Assembly (NCBI RefSeq): GCF_007565055.1 | Contig: NC_044553.1 | Coordinates: 43,637,420 to 43,701,419, forward strand | Source: Rhinopithecus roxellana | Taxonomy: Eukaryota; Chordata; Mammalia; Primates; Cercopithecidae | Length of the DNA stretch: 64,000 nt | Direction: 5' to 3' | Shown here: positions 45,696 through 57,645 of the stretch, in pieces | Layout: every line of letters begins with the position of its first letter | Position numbering within the stretch: position 1 is the stretch's first letter | Notes under the pieces: generated by a model | Told to the model about the DNA's origin: nothing | The model's input: only the letters and a program-made list of their open reading frames with translations | The model's database searches: none | Translations under genes and position numbers: made by a program

Positions 45696-46005
45696 GTTTT
45701 TTTTTTTGTTTTTTTTTTTTTTTTGAGACGGAGTCTGGCTCTGTCTCCCAGGCTGGAGTGCAGTGGCTGGATCTCAGCTCACTGCAAGCTCCGCCTCCCG
45801 GGTTTACACCATTCTCCTGCCTTAGCCTCCCGAGTAGCTGGGACTACAGGCGTCCGCCACCTTGCCCGGCTAGTTTTTTTTATTTTTAGTAGAGACGGGG
45901 TTTCACCGTGTTAGCCAGGATGGTCTCGATCTCCTGACCTCGTGATCCGCCCATCTTGGCCTCCCAAAGTGCTGGGATTACAGGCTTGAGCCACCGCGCC
46001 CGGCC
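45696..46005 (-). mobile_element. AluY of Old World monkey type, antisense
   Basis: Full Alu with poly-T and 'aggcttgagccaccgcgcc'. The flanks share at least aaggctgg (45688-45695 and 46006-46013). Confidence 0.93.
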
Positions 46006-47700
46006 AAGGCTGGTTCTTAAAAAAATCAGTGAAATGGACAGACCTTTAACAAGGATGACCAAGAAAAAAAAAATTAATGAATAAACAAATTACCAATATC
46101 AGGAATAAAACATAGGATATCACTAGAGACCCTACAGACAGCAAAAGGATAATACAGGAATACTAGAAATTATTATACACACATAAATTTGACAACTTAG
46201 ACGAAATGGATCACTTCCTTGAGAAACACAAGCTACCAAAACTCACCAAATATGAAATAAGGTAATTTGAATAGTCCTATCACTATTAAGGAGACTGAAT
46301 TAATAACTTGAAATTCCCCCAAAATAAAACCCCAAGTCAGGATGGTTTCACTGGAAAATTCTATCAGATGTTTAACACCAATTCTACACCATCTCTTCCG
46401 GAAAACTGAAGAGGAGGAAACATTTCCCCATTCATTTTATGAAGATAGTATTACCCTGCTACCAATATAAAAAATTACAGACCAATATTCCTCATGAATA
46501 TGGATGCACAAATCCTTAACCCAATATTAGAAAACAGATCATACATTAAAAGAATTATTCACCATGATCAAGTAGTGTTTATTACAGGGATGCAAGGCTG
46601 GTTCAATACTCAAAAATCAATCAATGTAATATACTAGGTTAAAGAAGAAAAAGTACATAATCGTATCAGTAGAAAAAAACATTTAACAAAATTTAACACT
46701 CCTTCATGATAAGAAGCCCTCAGAGAAATAGGTATAGAAGAGAACTTCCTCAACTTGATAAAGAACACCTACAAAAAACCTATAATTAACATTATACTCA
46801 ATGGTTAAAAACTTAATGCTTCCCCCTAAGATCAGCAATAAGGAAAGGTGATGTCTACTCTCATCACTCTTCTTCAACATAGCTCTAGCCAGTGGGGCTG
46901 GAAGTTTTAGCCAGCATGTAAGATAAGGAAAGGAAATAAAAATATACAGATCAGAAAGGAAGAAACAGCCTGTATCTCTGGGCAGAAGACATGCCTGACT
47001 ATGTAGGGAAAAAAATTCCTACAGCTAACAAGTGAATTCAGCAAGGTTGTAAGATACAAGATAAACACAAAAATATCAATTCACTAGCAATGAGTACACG
47101 GACACCAAAATAAAAGCTAACATTCCATTTACAATCGCTCAAAAAATGAAATACTTAGATGTGACCAAACACATACAGGATTTGTATGCTGAAACTAGAG
47201 AATCCTGATGAAAAAATTCAAAGATCTAAATAAAGGGAGAGCCGAATTGTGTTCATGAATTTAATATAGTGAATTTATCAATTCTCCCCAAACTGATATT
47301 CATATTTAATTCAATTCCTATCAAAATCCCAGCAAAAATTATTTATAGAGATTCTTCAAAAATTCATATGGAAAGGCAAAGGAACTAGAATAGCAAAAAA
47401 AAAAATTTAAGACTTGCCGTATAGCTGCAGTATTCAGAACTGTGTAGTATTGGTGGAGGGATGGATACATAGGCCAACAGAACAAAATAAAGACCACAGG
47501 AATAGACCCATACAAACATGCCAGCTGTGTTTTAAGAAAGGTGCAAAAGCAATTCAATGTTGGAGAAACAGCCACTTCAACAAATGGTGTGGAACAATTG
47601 GACTAAATCCAATGGCAAAAACTGTATTTGACTTAAGTCTCATAGTTTGTACCAAAAATTAAAACAGATCACAGAATGAAATGTAAAATGGAAAAGCAAA

Positions 47701-47704
<4 letters not shown>

Positions 47705-47742
<38 letters not shown>
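47705..47742. repeat. (CA)n microsatellite
   Basis: About 19 pure CA units inside the L1M. Confidence 0.96.
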
Positions 47743-47745
<3 letters not shown>

Positions 47746-48478
47746 CACAAAAACAAAAAAACTTTTAGAAAAAAAAGGAGAAATTCTTCAAGAACTAGGC
47801 AAAGAGTTTCTAGAGTTGACACCAAAGGCATGATCCATAAAAAGAAAAACTGATAAAGTGAACTTCATAGAAATGGAAAACATTTGCTCTAAGAAAAACC
47901 ATGCTCTAAGATCACGTTAAAAGGATGAGAAGACAAAGCTACAGAGTAGGAGAAAATATTTGCAAACCACCCACCTGACAAAGGACTAGTATCTAGAATA
48001 TACGAAGAACTCTCAAAACCCAACAATAAATGGACAAACAACCCAATTAGAGAATCAGCAAAAGACACGAAGAACTTTTTCATCAAAGGGGATCTTACAC
48101 CGAAGAGGATGGCAGATAAGCACGTGAAAAGATGTTCAGCATCATTAGCCATCAGGGAAATGCAAAATAAAACCACAAGATATCACTACATGGATATTTA
48201 AAAGTGGCTATAATAAAAAATTGTTGAGCTTCTGAGGACAGAGGAGAAAAAAAATTAAAAAATAAACGGTGGCAACACCAAATGCTGGTGAGAACGCAGA
48301 CAGACTGTGTAACTCACACATTTCTGATGGGAATGTTAAATGCTACAGCTGTTCTAGAAATCACTTTGGTATTCTGTTACACAGCTGACGTGCAATTACC
48401 ACAAAACCCAGCTAATACATTCTTGAGCATTTATTGCAGAGAAATGAAAGTTGATGTTTATACAAAAACCTTTACCTG

Positions 48479-48756
48479 TTCTCACTCATAGGTGGGAACT
48501 GAACAATGAGATCACTTGGACTCGGGAAGGGGAACATCACACCCTGGGGCCTATCATGGGGAGGGGGGACGGGGGAGGGATTGCATTGGGAGTTATACCT
48601 GATGTAAATGACGAGTTGATGGGTGCTGACGAGTTGATGGGTGCAGCACACCAACATGGCACAAGTATACATATGTAACAAACCTGCACGTTATGCACAT
48701 GTACCCTAGAACTTAAAGTATAATAAAATATAAAAATAAAAACAAAAACAAAAACC
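48479..48756 (+). mobile_element. Young LINE-1 3' end (Old World monkey lineage), sense
   Basis: A 278-bp remnant of ORF2 end, 3' UTR and A-rich tail. It has a perfect 15-bp duplication aaaaacctttacctg (48464-48478 and 48757-48771). The 3' UTR carries the 18-nt unit tgacgagttgatgggtgc twice in tandem (48609-48626 and 48627-48644). Confidence 0.95.
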
Positions 48757-49029
48757 AAAAACCTTTACCTGAATGTTCACAGCAGATTTACTCATCAGAG
48801 CTAAATACTGGAAGCATTCCAAATGCCCTTTAATGGGTAAACGGTCAAATGAAATGGTACATACATACCAATGGAATGTTACTCAGCAATAAAAAGTAAC
48901 AAATGATCAACACAAGCAACTTGGATGAATTTCCAGGAAATTATGCTGAATAAAAATGCCAACTCGAAAATGTTACATACTGTTTGATATCATTTATATA
49001 ACATTCTTGAGGCACATACTTTTAAATTT

Positions 49030-49705
49030 ATAATTAAAGGCTTATCCATGTTTTACCATGATCAGTCTGTCATTCTTTTAATAGCTGAATAACATTTTAT
49101 TACATGGATATACTGTATTTTGTTTTTCCATTCATCAGACATTTGGGTTATTTCTACTTTTAGACTATTATGAGTGCTGCTGCATAAACATGTCTGTGTA
49201 AGTGGGCAGACATAGGCTCATTAATTTTTAACCATTTTTTCTAATACATGCATTTAAAGATAGAAACTTTCCTCTAAGCACTGCATTAACTGCACGTCAC
49301 ATATTTTGATATGCTGTTTTTAAAATAATTTAGTTTGAAATATTTTTCTAATTTCCATTATGATTTATTCCCCTTTTCTTATTGCTTATTTAGAAATATA
49401 TTGTTTAATTATAATATATTTAAGGATTCTGCAGGTATATTTTCATTACTGATTTTTAATTTCATTCCACTGTTGTCAGAAAACATATCTGGTATTATGT
49501 AAAACCTTGAAAATTTATTGAGACTTCCTTTATGTCCTAGAATATGATCTATCTTGGTGAATGTTCCATGTTTGAATGGAATTTGTATTCTGCTGTTGTT
49601 GGGTGGAGTATTCTCTAAATGTCAGGCCAAATTTATTGATATTGCTTTCAACTATATCCTGCAGTTCTGACTACTTAGTCTATAGATTAATGAGAACTAT
49701 GCATT
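49030..49705 (-). repeat. Old LINE-1 (L1M) fragment, antisense, left part
   Basis: Antisense ORF2/endonuclease strings ('ttggtgaatgttccatgttt', 'ctgctgttgttgggtggagt'). It resumes at 51096 after a sense L1 insertion. Confidence 0.72.
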
Positions 49706-51095
49706 GAAATACCATTCTGGACATAGGACCTGGCAAAGATTTCATGATGAAGACTCGAAAAGCAATTGTAACAAAAACAAAAACTGACAAATGGGACCTA
49801 GTTAAACTAAAGAGTTTCTTCACAAGAAATAAAGTTATCAACAGACTAAACATACAACCTACAGAATGGGAGAAAATATTTGTAAACTATGCATTTGACA
49901 AAGGTCTAATATCCATAATCTCTAAGGAATGTAAACAAATTAACGACCCTATTTAAAAAATAGGCTGGCCAGGTGTGGTGGCTCCCATCTGTAATCCCAG
50001 CACTTTGGGAGGCCAAGGCAGGTGGATCATGAGGTCAGGAAATTGAGACCATCCTGGCTAACAAGGTGAAATGCCATCTCTACTGAAAATACAAAAGAAA
50101 AAATTAGCTGGGCATGGTGCTGGGTGCCCGTAGTCCCAGGAATGGCATGAACCTGGGAGGCGGAGCTTGCAGTGAGCCAAGATCACGCCACTGCACTCCA
50201 ATCTGGGCGACAAAGCGAGACTCTGTCTAAAAAATAAATAATAAAATAAATTTAAAAATAAAGAATAGGCTAAGGACATGAACAGACACCTCTCAAAAGA
50301 TGATACATATGTAGCCAACAAGCATATGAAAAAGTGCTCAATATCACTATCATTAGAGAAATGCAAACCAAAACCACAATGAGATACTATCTCACATCAG
50401 TCAGAATGGCGATTAAAAAGTCACAAAATAATGGATGCTGGCAAGGTTGTGGAGAAAAAGGAATGCTTATACACTGTTAGTGGGAATGTAAACTAATTCA
50501 ACCACTGTAAAAAGCAGTGTGGCGACTCCTCAAAGAATGAAAACAATTAACATTTGACCCAGCAATCCCATTGCTGGATATATACCCAAGGGAATATAAA
50601 TCATTCTACCATAATGACACATGCATGTGTGTATTTATAGCAGCACTATTCACAATAGCAAATATATGGAATCCACCTAGATACCCATCAATGGTGGACT
50701 GGATAAAGAAAATGTACATATACACCACAGAATACCATACAGCCATAAAAAGAACAAAATCACATCCTTTGCATCAACATGGATGGAGCTGGAGGCCATT
50801 AGCCTATGCTTATTAATGCAGGGATAGAAAACCAAATACTACATGTCTTCACATATAAGTAGGAGCTAAATATTGAGTACACATGGACACAAAGAAGGAA
50901 AACAGACACTGGGGCCTACTTGAGGGTGGAGATGGGAAGAGGGGAGGATCAATAAACTACCTATCAAGTACTATGCTCATTACTTGGGTGACAAAATAAT
51001 GTTACACCAAACCCCCATGACACACAAATTTATCCCTGTAACAAACCAGCACATGGACCTCCTGAACCTAAAGTAAAAGTTGGAAAGAAAAAAAG
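49706..51095 (+). mobile_element. 5'-truncated LINE-1 (L1PB/L1MA-type), sense
   Basis: ORF2 C-terminal region and 3' UTR with an A/G-rich tail. Short frames include one with KTRKAIVTKTKTDKWDLVKL (49744-49956) and one starting MLDIYPREYKSFYHNDTC (50571-50816). It is split by an AluY. Confidence 0.85.
49967..50259 (+). mobile_element. AluY, sense, with small internal deletion
   Basis: Alu with a duplication (aaaaaataggct and aaagaataggct). The right arm lacks about 27 nt after 'gcccgtagtcccag'. Confidence 0.9.
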
Positions 51096-51590
51096 AAAAA
51101 AAAAATCTTGGAACTCCGATTGCGGATTTGCCTATTTCTCCTTTCAGTTTTTCTTCATGTATTGTGAAGCTTTATTATTTAGGTTCACATGCCTTTAGGA
51201 CTATTACATCTTCCAGATGAATTTACTGTATTATTATGAATTGCTTGTCCTGAAGTTGACTTTGTCTCATATTAACATAGCAACTCCAACCTGCTTTTGA
51301 TTAGTGTCTGTATGTTATGTATCTTTCACCATCCTTTTGCTTTTAAACTATGTGTCTTCATATTTAAGTTACGATTACAGACAACATAGTTGCATCATGC
51401 TTTTTCTAATAGTTTATAAATTGATGCCTGAGTCTATCTTTTTAGCCAGCTTGAAAATTTCTTTTAACTGTAGTATACCATTTACATATAATGTAATTAC
51501 CAGTATGGTTGGATTTAAATGTACTATTTCTCTTCTGCTTCATCTCAAAATTATATTCTTCTTTATGTTAATCATTCTTTCCATTTCTGA
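51096..51590 (-). repeat. Old LINE-1 (L1M) fragment, antisense, right part
   Basis: 'ttcttcatgtattgtgaagc' and 'agttgactttgtctcatatt' continue the L1M broken at 49705. It runs to within about 10 bp of an MNS1 exon. Confidence 0.7.
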
Positions 51591-51597
51591 AACTTAC

Positions 51598-51705
51598 TTT
51601 TAGCTTCCTCTTATATATTTCAGCTTGTTCTTCCTGGTATAATTCTTGTCGCACTTGTTCCAAATCTTCACGTTGCCGCAGCATTTCTTCTAATTTCTGT
51701 GTCAA
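51598..51705 (-). CDS. MNS1: MNS1 coding exon (4th from the 3' end)
   Basis: The exon is 108 bp, 36 codons, phase 0 to 0, donor 'AAA|gtaagt'. I chose the acceptor 'tttaatag', which starts LTQKLEEMLRQREDLEQVRQ; this matches the MNS1 sequence as I remember it. A second AG nine bases downstream (minus strand 'gacacag') would drop LTQ and keep frame. The product is coiled coil ending EIYKRKLK. Its donor lies about 10 bp from L1M-derived intron sequence. Confidence 0.92.
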
Positions 51706-51802
51706 CTATTAAATTTTTTAAAAAACAAATATTTATAGGACCCAAATTCTGTAACTAATATTTCAGAATTTAGTAGTGTTAAAGAAGTGGTTCTTTTAAT
51801 AC

Positions 51803-52019
51803 CGCATTCTGAAGCTGTAGCCTTTTCTCCTCATTTTCTTGAACTTTTGCCATCCGATCTTCTTCTCTTTGCTGCTGCATGTTAGCAAACTCTATGATTT
51901 TTCTGTTTTCTTCTTCCATCTCCTCACGTTTCTTTTTTCTCCAGAGAGCCTGCTCTTTCTGAAACTCTTCTATATACCTTCGCATTGCATTCATTTTTTC
52001 TAACTTTTGTTGTTTTTCC
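51803..52019 (-). CDS. MNS1: MNS1 coding exon (5th from the 3' end)
   Basis: The exon is 217 bp. The first base completes a split Leu codon, and 72 codons follow (EKQQKLEKMNAMRRYIEEFQ through RLQLQNA). On the minus strand the acceptor is 'ctgcttttcag' and the donor 'GCG|gtatta'. The segment is rich in Arg/Glu/Lys/Met and holds the WRKKKREEMEEEN block. The intron to the next exon is only 97 bp, the shortest in the window. Confidence 0.95.
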
Positions 52020-52464
52020 CTGAAAAGCAGTAACAAGTACGGATTTAACACAAACAATAAAATATAAAAAAGTAATTTCATTTTGTTCACAATAATGTAC
52101 AGAAAAACACTATAGTTTTTTTCATTCGTGCATGCAACAAACATTTTGAATGCTTACTATGTGCTAAATATAATGCCAGGTATGAATTTTTCTTTGGGTA
52201 AAATACTGTGATAGTCTCCTCTAACCTATTAATGAAGTTTTATGCATCTTATTTCATAAATGCTACAAACATTAGCTTTGCAGCCCTCTATACTTAAGCT
52301 GTCTACCAAAAAAATTCATCAGAATACATGTCCTCTGACATATGATATGGGCATATATAAGAAAAACAAAGGTTTAGGTCATTCAATCACAAGCATTTAT
52401 TAATCATCAGATAATTCATTTATTAATTATGCTAACAGAGATGACAAGGAGTTGGTCCCAATTT

Positions 52465-52575
52465 ATGTGTTCATAGCTAATATTTATTGAGCACTTACTA
52501 TGTATTAGGCACTGTTCTAGGTGTTTCAGTTCCTCACAACAAACCTACGATCAATCTAAAGTGAACATTTAGGCA
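52465..52575 (-). repeat. MIR fragment, antisense
   Basis: 'ttattgagcacttactatgt', 'aggcactgttctaggtg' and 'cctcacaacaaacctacga' match the antisense MIR 3' half. It sits just downstream of an MNS1 donor. Confidence 0.8.
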
Positions 52576-52600
52576 TGTAAGAAAGTTAGGATAAACTTAC

Positions 52601-52830
52601 AACCGATCTTCTTCATAGATCTTCCTAACAATTTCATCAATCATGAGTTTCTCTTTTAGCAACTGCTCATAAGCTTCCTGCTTTTTTTTCTCTTGTTCTT
52701 CAAGTTGTTTCTCTAAGTCAAGATAGTATTGTGCTTTCACTTTGTTTCGTTTGTCTTCTGCAGCATTCTCTTCCTTTATTATTCTCTTGTGTTCTTCCAT
52801 CATGGTTTTGGCTATTTCAGCATCACGTTT
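52601..52830 (-). CDS. MNS1: MNS1 coding exon (6th from the 3' end)
   Basis: The exon is 230 bp: 76 codons plus two bases of the split Leu codon. On the minus strand the acceptor is 'ttgaataacag' and the donor 'CGGTT|gtaagt'. It encodes KRDAEIAKTMMEEHKRIIKE, then YYLDLEKQLEEQEKKKQEAY and a block ending VRKIYEEDR. The heptads are regular and near-continuous. The donor must be the GT at 52600, since only this phase joins the next exon. Confidence 0.95.
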
Positions 52831-54980
52831 CTGTTATTCAAACAAAATTGATCTTTCCATTTTCAAATTTGAACATAGTACAATAGTATAATTTACACCA
52901 ATGTTACTGAATATTATAAAGTCTTTTATATAATTTTTTTCATCTGTCTAGGTTAAAAAACAAAAGTAAGTTATTATTACCTGAAGGGTGTGAATAATGA
53001 GGCAGACCCTAAAGAAGCTTTCCTATCCTTTCAAGTAGCTCTCTCAGGACAATACCTGATAAGGTTTATTAATAACTCCACATTCAAAAAACAATGAATA
53101 AAATTATAAGTACTTTCTTAATAACTGTTTAGCTGCTAAAGCAGTCATTATCTTATTATTCTATTTATAAACTGAGCTAGGCAATTTTCATCATTTTTAG
53201 CTTCATTGTTTATCAGCTGCTATTTAAAGATGGTACTACCTCTTTCTTACAGGTCTGCTATTAAATGGCTTTGAGCAGCTCTTAAGTTTCTCCTAGCCTA
53301 AACTTTCTTTCCTGCCATTGGCCCTTGACGTTTCCCCTTTCTGATTTATTAAAGGCCCTTTATCTGAAAAGAATCACAGATGCTATTATGCCTATTTTCT
53401 GCAGCTTTTGATTCACTCAAGACCATTCTCATTCTCAAGAGACAGTCTTTCTTCTTGGATGGGTTAAACCCCTTATTTCTTTTGAGCATTTTAAAATCAT
53501 TTAATAAAATAAGTTTTAAATGAAATATATTGAGGCAATTTTTAAAACTATGCTTTATTTTTATGATCACATCCCAAATGATGGAATGGTCAGCAGCAAC
53601 AGAGTAAACAGATTAAAATATGAATACTGAATGTCATTCCTGACATGACTGAAGCCTTTAACATATACTCTGATAATATGACTTGACCAAAATTTTTCTG
53701 ATTATCTTCTTTGTACATGCTCTACTAAATTCTTTCTTAAAAAATGAGATGACAATAACATTTATGTGTAGATTACCACACACTTACAGAAAACAATGTT
53801 CTCATTTCACAGATAAGAAAACTAAGGCTCAGAGAAAAAGCCAAAACTAGTACTTACATGACACCTCGTGAAGTCCTAGCAGTATTTGACTTTGATTTTG
53901 TGGATCAATTTTTATTTGGAAAATAGCAACAATTCTCTTAGGAGTCAGATTAAAACGTCTACAACTACCTTGAATAACCTCAACTATCGGGATAATTAAA
54001 ACTGCAAACCACTGGACAAACAGGATATTGTTTGTGCAACTTTCTTTTTCAAAGGACAGAACTATGTCTTAGCAAATGAAGTCTCTCCACCTTCTCTTAT
54101 CACCTGCCACACCTAAAGGTATTGCTGTTAACAGCATGTTGTGTACCCGCTAGACATTTTCTATACTAACACAATTGTACACACACACCACACACATATA
54201 TGTGTCACTTATGGCATCCATTCTTAATTGATACCCATATTGCACTGCACTGGTTAAGTATTTTGATATCACCCCTATAAGAGTATCTGTGTGTGTGTAC
54301 ATATGTTTATGTGGACATACACAATAGATATGTATGTGTATATGTACATTCATATATAATTGTCTGGTCCTTCTGTTTGATAATGAGAGCTCAAGGGATG
54401 ATGTGGACCCTTTTAATTAACTGTTAATTCAGTAAACCCTATTTTATATTCATACAGCGTAACACTCCTAGTGAGTATGCCTGAGATTCCTTTGTCCAAC
54501 AATAACTCTTATTTTCAACTTGGTACCCTATCAGGAGTTAGAAAAGGAGATAAAAGCAAAGAGAAACACGAGAAAAAGAGACGGCTTTTATAAAACAGGA
54601 AAGTTTCCTACATAAAATTATCAAGTAGTTTACTCTTAAACACATTTAAAAAATTAACAATTTCATAACATTCTAAAATATACTTATCGTGCTAACAATC
54701 TGTACTGTACTAGTTTGTCAATGAATAATGAGAGACTGTAAAGAATGCTGGGAGTTACTGAATATAGCTGGTCATTCTAAGCAGCAACCTGTTTTCAAAA
54801 GGCTGTAATACTAAAAATGAAATCACTCAGGATTTTCTACATCTTAAGGATCTGAACATTTACAAATATTTAAGAAATCTAGCAATGTAAATTCTTTATA
54901 CAATATGACAATTTTTAAGAAACAAGTCTAATTTTTATTTTCTAAATGAAGCTAAAAACAATGACCAGAAACCTGATTAC
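52831..54980. other. MNS1 intron, mostly unassigned
   Basis: A MIR scrap lies at 53790-53865 and TG/CA-rich tracts at 54180-54205 and 54285-54345. Otherwise there is no recognised repeat, exon or RNA gene; it is the most repeat-poor long stretch of the MNS1 half. Confidence 0.5.
53790..53865 (-). repeat. MIR fragment, antisense
   Basis: 'ctcatttcacagataagaaa' and 'actaaggctcagagaaaaag' match the antisense MIR core. Confidence 0.75.
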
Positions 54981-55083
54981 CATTTGTTCATATTTAATGG
55001 CATCCTTTTCAGCAATCTGAGCTGCCCTTTCTTTATTCATGTAAGCTGCTTTTAATTTCTTCTCCAATTCTCTGAGCTCAATG
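54981..55083 (-). CDS. MNS1: MNS1 coding exon (7th from the 3' end, first in window)
   Basis: The exon is 103 bp: one base completing a split codon, then 34 codons IELRELEKKLKAAYMNKERA...KYEQM. On the minus strand the acceptor is 'gtttttttaaacag' and the donor 'ATG|gtaatc'. It joins in frame to KRDAEIAK at 52830. Coiled coil continues. The N-terminal exons of MNS1 (about 120 residues by the human length) must lie beyond the right edge; I found none between 55084 and 64000. Confidence 0.94.
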
Positions 55084-55289
55084 CTGTTTAAAAAAACAAA
55101 AACAAATTTAAATGTTAGGACCATAAGAGAATGAAAACATCACAGAAAACTGAGTGACTGTATTTTTAATTTACTCAAAGAAGGAATACAGCAGGTTATT
55201 ATTTTAGATCCATAGGAGAGATAATTCATTATATATAATGGAAGCCGTTAGGGCATTAGGGCTTACATTTTCTGGTTGAAAAGGACTGC
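55084..55289. other. MNS1 intron, unassigned
   Basis: Short unassigned stretch before old L1 sequence. Confidence 0.4.
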
Positions 55290-56338
55290 TGTGTTCTACT
55301 ACATTTATCTGTTTGCTTATCCTGTGTCAATACCACACTATCTCAACTACCGTAAATTATAATACATCTTCATATCCTGGATAAGTCTCCAATTTTTGTC
55401 ATCTTCTTAAAGACTGTCTTAGCCATTCTTGATACTTTCATTTCCATATACATTTTAGAATCAGCTTGTCAGACTTCACAATAAACAAAACTGGCTGTGA
55501 TTGTACTGAATTCATAAATTGATTTGGAAAGTACCAATATCTTTACATTACTGAGTCTTCAATAAACATAGTATATCCTTCTAATTATTTAGTTTTTTAA
55601 AAGTCTATTAGTGTTTTATATCTGTGTTTTATTTTGGTAGTTTTATACTTTTCATTAGGTATTTTTCATATTCTTGTACAGATTTTTCAAATCTCATTTT
55701 CTAATTGTTGATAATTTACAGAAATACAATGTTTATATACTAACTTTATATCCAACATCACTGAATTTATTTTTTAGTTTTCAGTTTTATGGATGTACAG
55801 TATTCAATAAACTGAACATGTTTAAAGGATACAGTTTAAGTTCTGACATATGTATGCACCTGTGAAACCATCACCACAATCAAGATCATGAACACATCCC
55901 AATCATTTCCTTATAAACCTGTGGTACCTCTCTTCTACCCCTTTATGTTTGTACTTATCCTGAGGCAAGCTAATTTGCTGTCACTTTAGGCATTATGAAT
56001 TTTCCAGAATTCATATAAATGGAATCATACTGCAGGTACCATTTTTTCTCTGGCTTCTTTCACTCAGTATTTTCAAATGCATCCATTTATTGCATATAGT
56101 AATTGCTTACTCCTTTTTATTGCAGGGTATTATTTTAGATTATTGATATCCACTCACATGCTTATCTACTCGCATGCTGACAGACATTGGAGTTCTTTCA
56201 AGTATGTGGATATTGCAAATAAAGCTGCTATGGAAATCTGAGTAGCAGTTATTTGCGGTCATAGGCTTTCATTTCTCTTGGATAAATAGCTAGGGGTGGA
56301 ATGATCAGGTCATACAGTAGATGCATGTTCAGCTTTTT
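55290..56338 (-). repeat. Old LINE-1 (L1M) sequence, antisense
   Basis: First ORF2-like text ('gaattcataaattgatttgg'), then from about 55770 an L1M 3' end ('cacctgtgaaaccatcacca'). It ends at the target site of the young composite L1; the same L1M resumes after 60371. Confidence 0.72.
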
Positions 56339-57627
56339 TTTTTTTTTTTTTTTATACTTTAAGTTCTAGGGTACATGTGCATAACGTGCAGGTTTGTTAC
56401 ATATGTATACTTGTGCCATGTTGGTGTGCTGCACCCATCAACTCGTCAGCACCCATCAATTCGTCATTTATATCAGGTATAACTCCCAATGCAATCCCTC
56501 CCCCTCCCCCCTCCCCATGATAGGCCCCAGTGTGTGATGTTCCCCTTCCCGAGTCCAAGTGATCTCATTGTTCAGTTCCCACCTATGAGTGAGAACATGC
56601 GGTGTTTGGTTTTCTCTTCTTGTGATAGTTTGCTAAGAATGATGGTTTCCAGCTGCATCCATGTCCCTACAAAGGACGCAAATTCATCCTTTTTTATGGC
56701 TGCATAATATTCCATGGTGTATATGTGCCACATTTTCTTAATCCAGTCTGTCACAGATGGACATTTGGGTTGATTCCAAGTCTTTGCTATTGTGAATAGT
56801 GCCGCAATAAACATACGTGTGCATGTGTCTTTATAGCAGCATGATTTATAATCCTTTGGGTATATACCCAGTAGTGGGATGGCTGGGTCATATGGTACAT
56901 CTAGTTCTAGATCCTTGAGGAATCGCCATACTGTTTTCCATAATGGTTGAACTAGTTTACAATCCCACCAACAGTGTAAAAGTGTTCCTATTTCTCCACA
57001 TCCACTCCAGCACCTGTTGTTTCCTGACTTTTTAATGATTGCCATTCTAACTGGTGTGAGATGGTATCTCATTGTGGTTTTGATTTGCATTTCTCTGATG
57101 GCCAGTGATGATGAGCATTTTTTCATGTGTCTGTTGGCTGTATGAATGTCTTCTTTTCAGAAATGTCTGTTCATATCCTTTGCCCACTTTTTGATGGGGT
57201 TGTTTTTTTCTTGTAAATTTGTTTGAGTTCTTTGTAGGTTCTGGATATTAGCCCTTTGTCAGATGAGTAGATTGCAACAATTTTCTCCCATTCTGTAGGC
57301 TGCCTGTTCACTCTGATGGTAGTTTCTTTTGCTGTGCAGAAGCTCTTTAGTTTAATGAGATCCCATTTGTCAATTTTTGCTTTTGTTGCCGTTGCTTTTG
57401 GTGTTTTAGACATGAAGTCCTTGCCCATGCCTATGTCCTGAATGGTACTACCTAGGTTTTCTTCTAGGGTTTTTATGGTATTAGGTCTAACATTTAAGTC
57501 TCTAATCCATCTTGAATTAATCTTCGTATAAGGAGTAAGGAAAGGATCCAGTTTCAGCTTTCTACTTATGGCTAGCCAATTTTCCCAGCACCATTTATTA
57601 AATAGGGAATCCTTTCCCCATTTCTTT
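56339..57627 (-). pseudogene. LINE-1 ORF2 C-terminal region and 3' UTR, copy A
   Basis: Minus-strand frames include 57126-56572 (184 codons, starting MKKCSSSLAIREMQIKTTMR), the L1 ORF2 C-terminal domain. Left end is the poly-T tail. The 18-nt motif is doubled at 56431-56448 and 56449-56466. By eye it differs from copy B at about two dozen positions. Confidence 0.9.
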
Positions 57628-57645
57628 CTTTTTTTTTTTTTTTTT

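Larger units (their letters stand above)
45290..49010 (+). repeat. Old LINE-1 (L1M) ORF2 to 3' end, sense, with nested insertions
   Basis: Sense L1 ORF2 text can be followed in order: 'gctgctaaagcagttctgag', 'aggatgaccaagaaaaaaa', 'caccatgatcaagtagtgtt', 'gaccacaggaatagacccat' and 'gcaataaaaagtaacaaatg'. All frames are broken. It is interrupted by an AluY (45696-46005) and a young L1 3' end (48479-48756). Confidence 0.82.
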
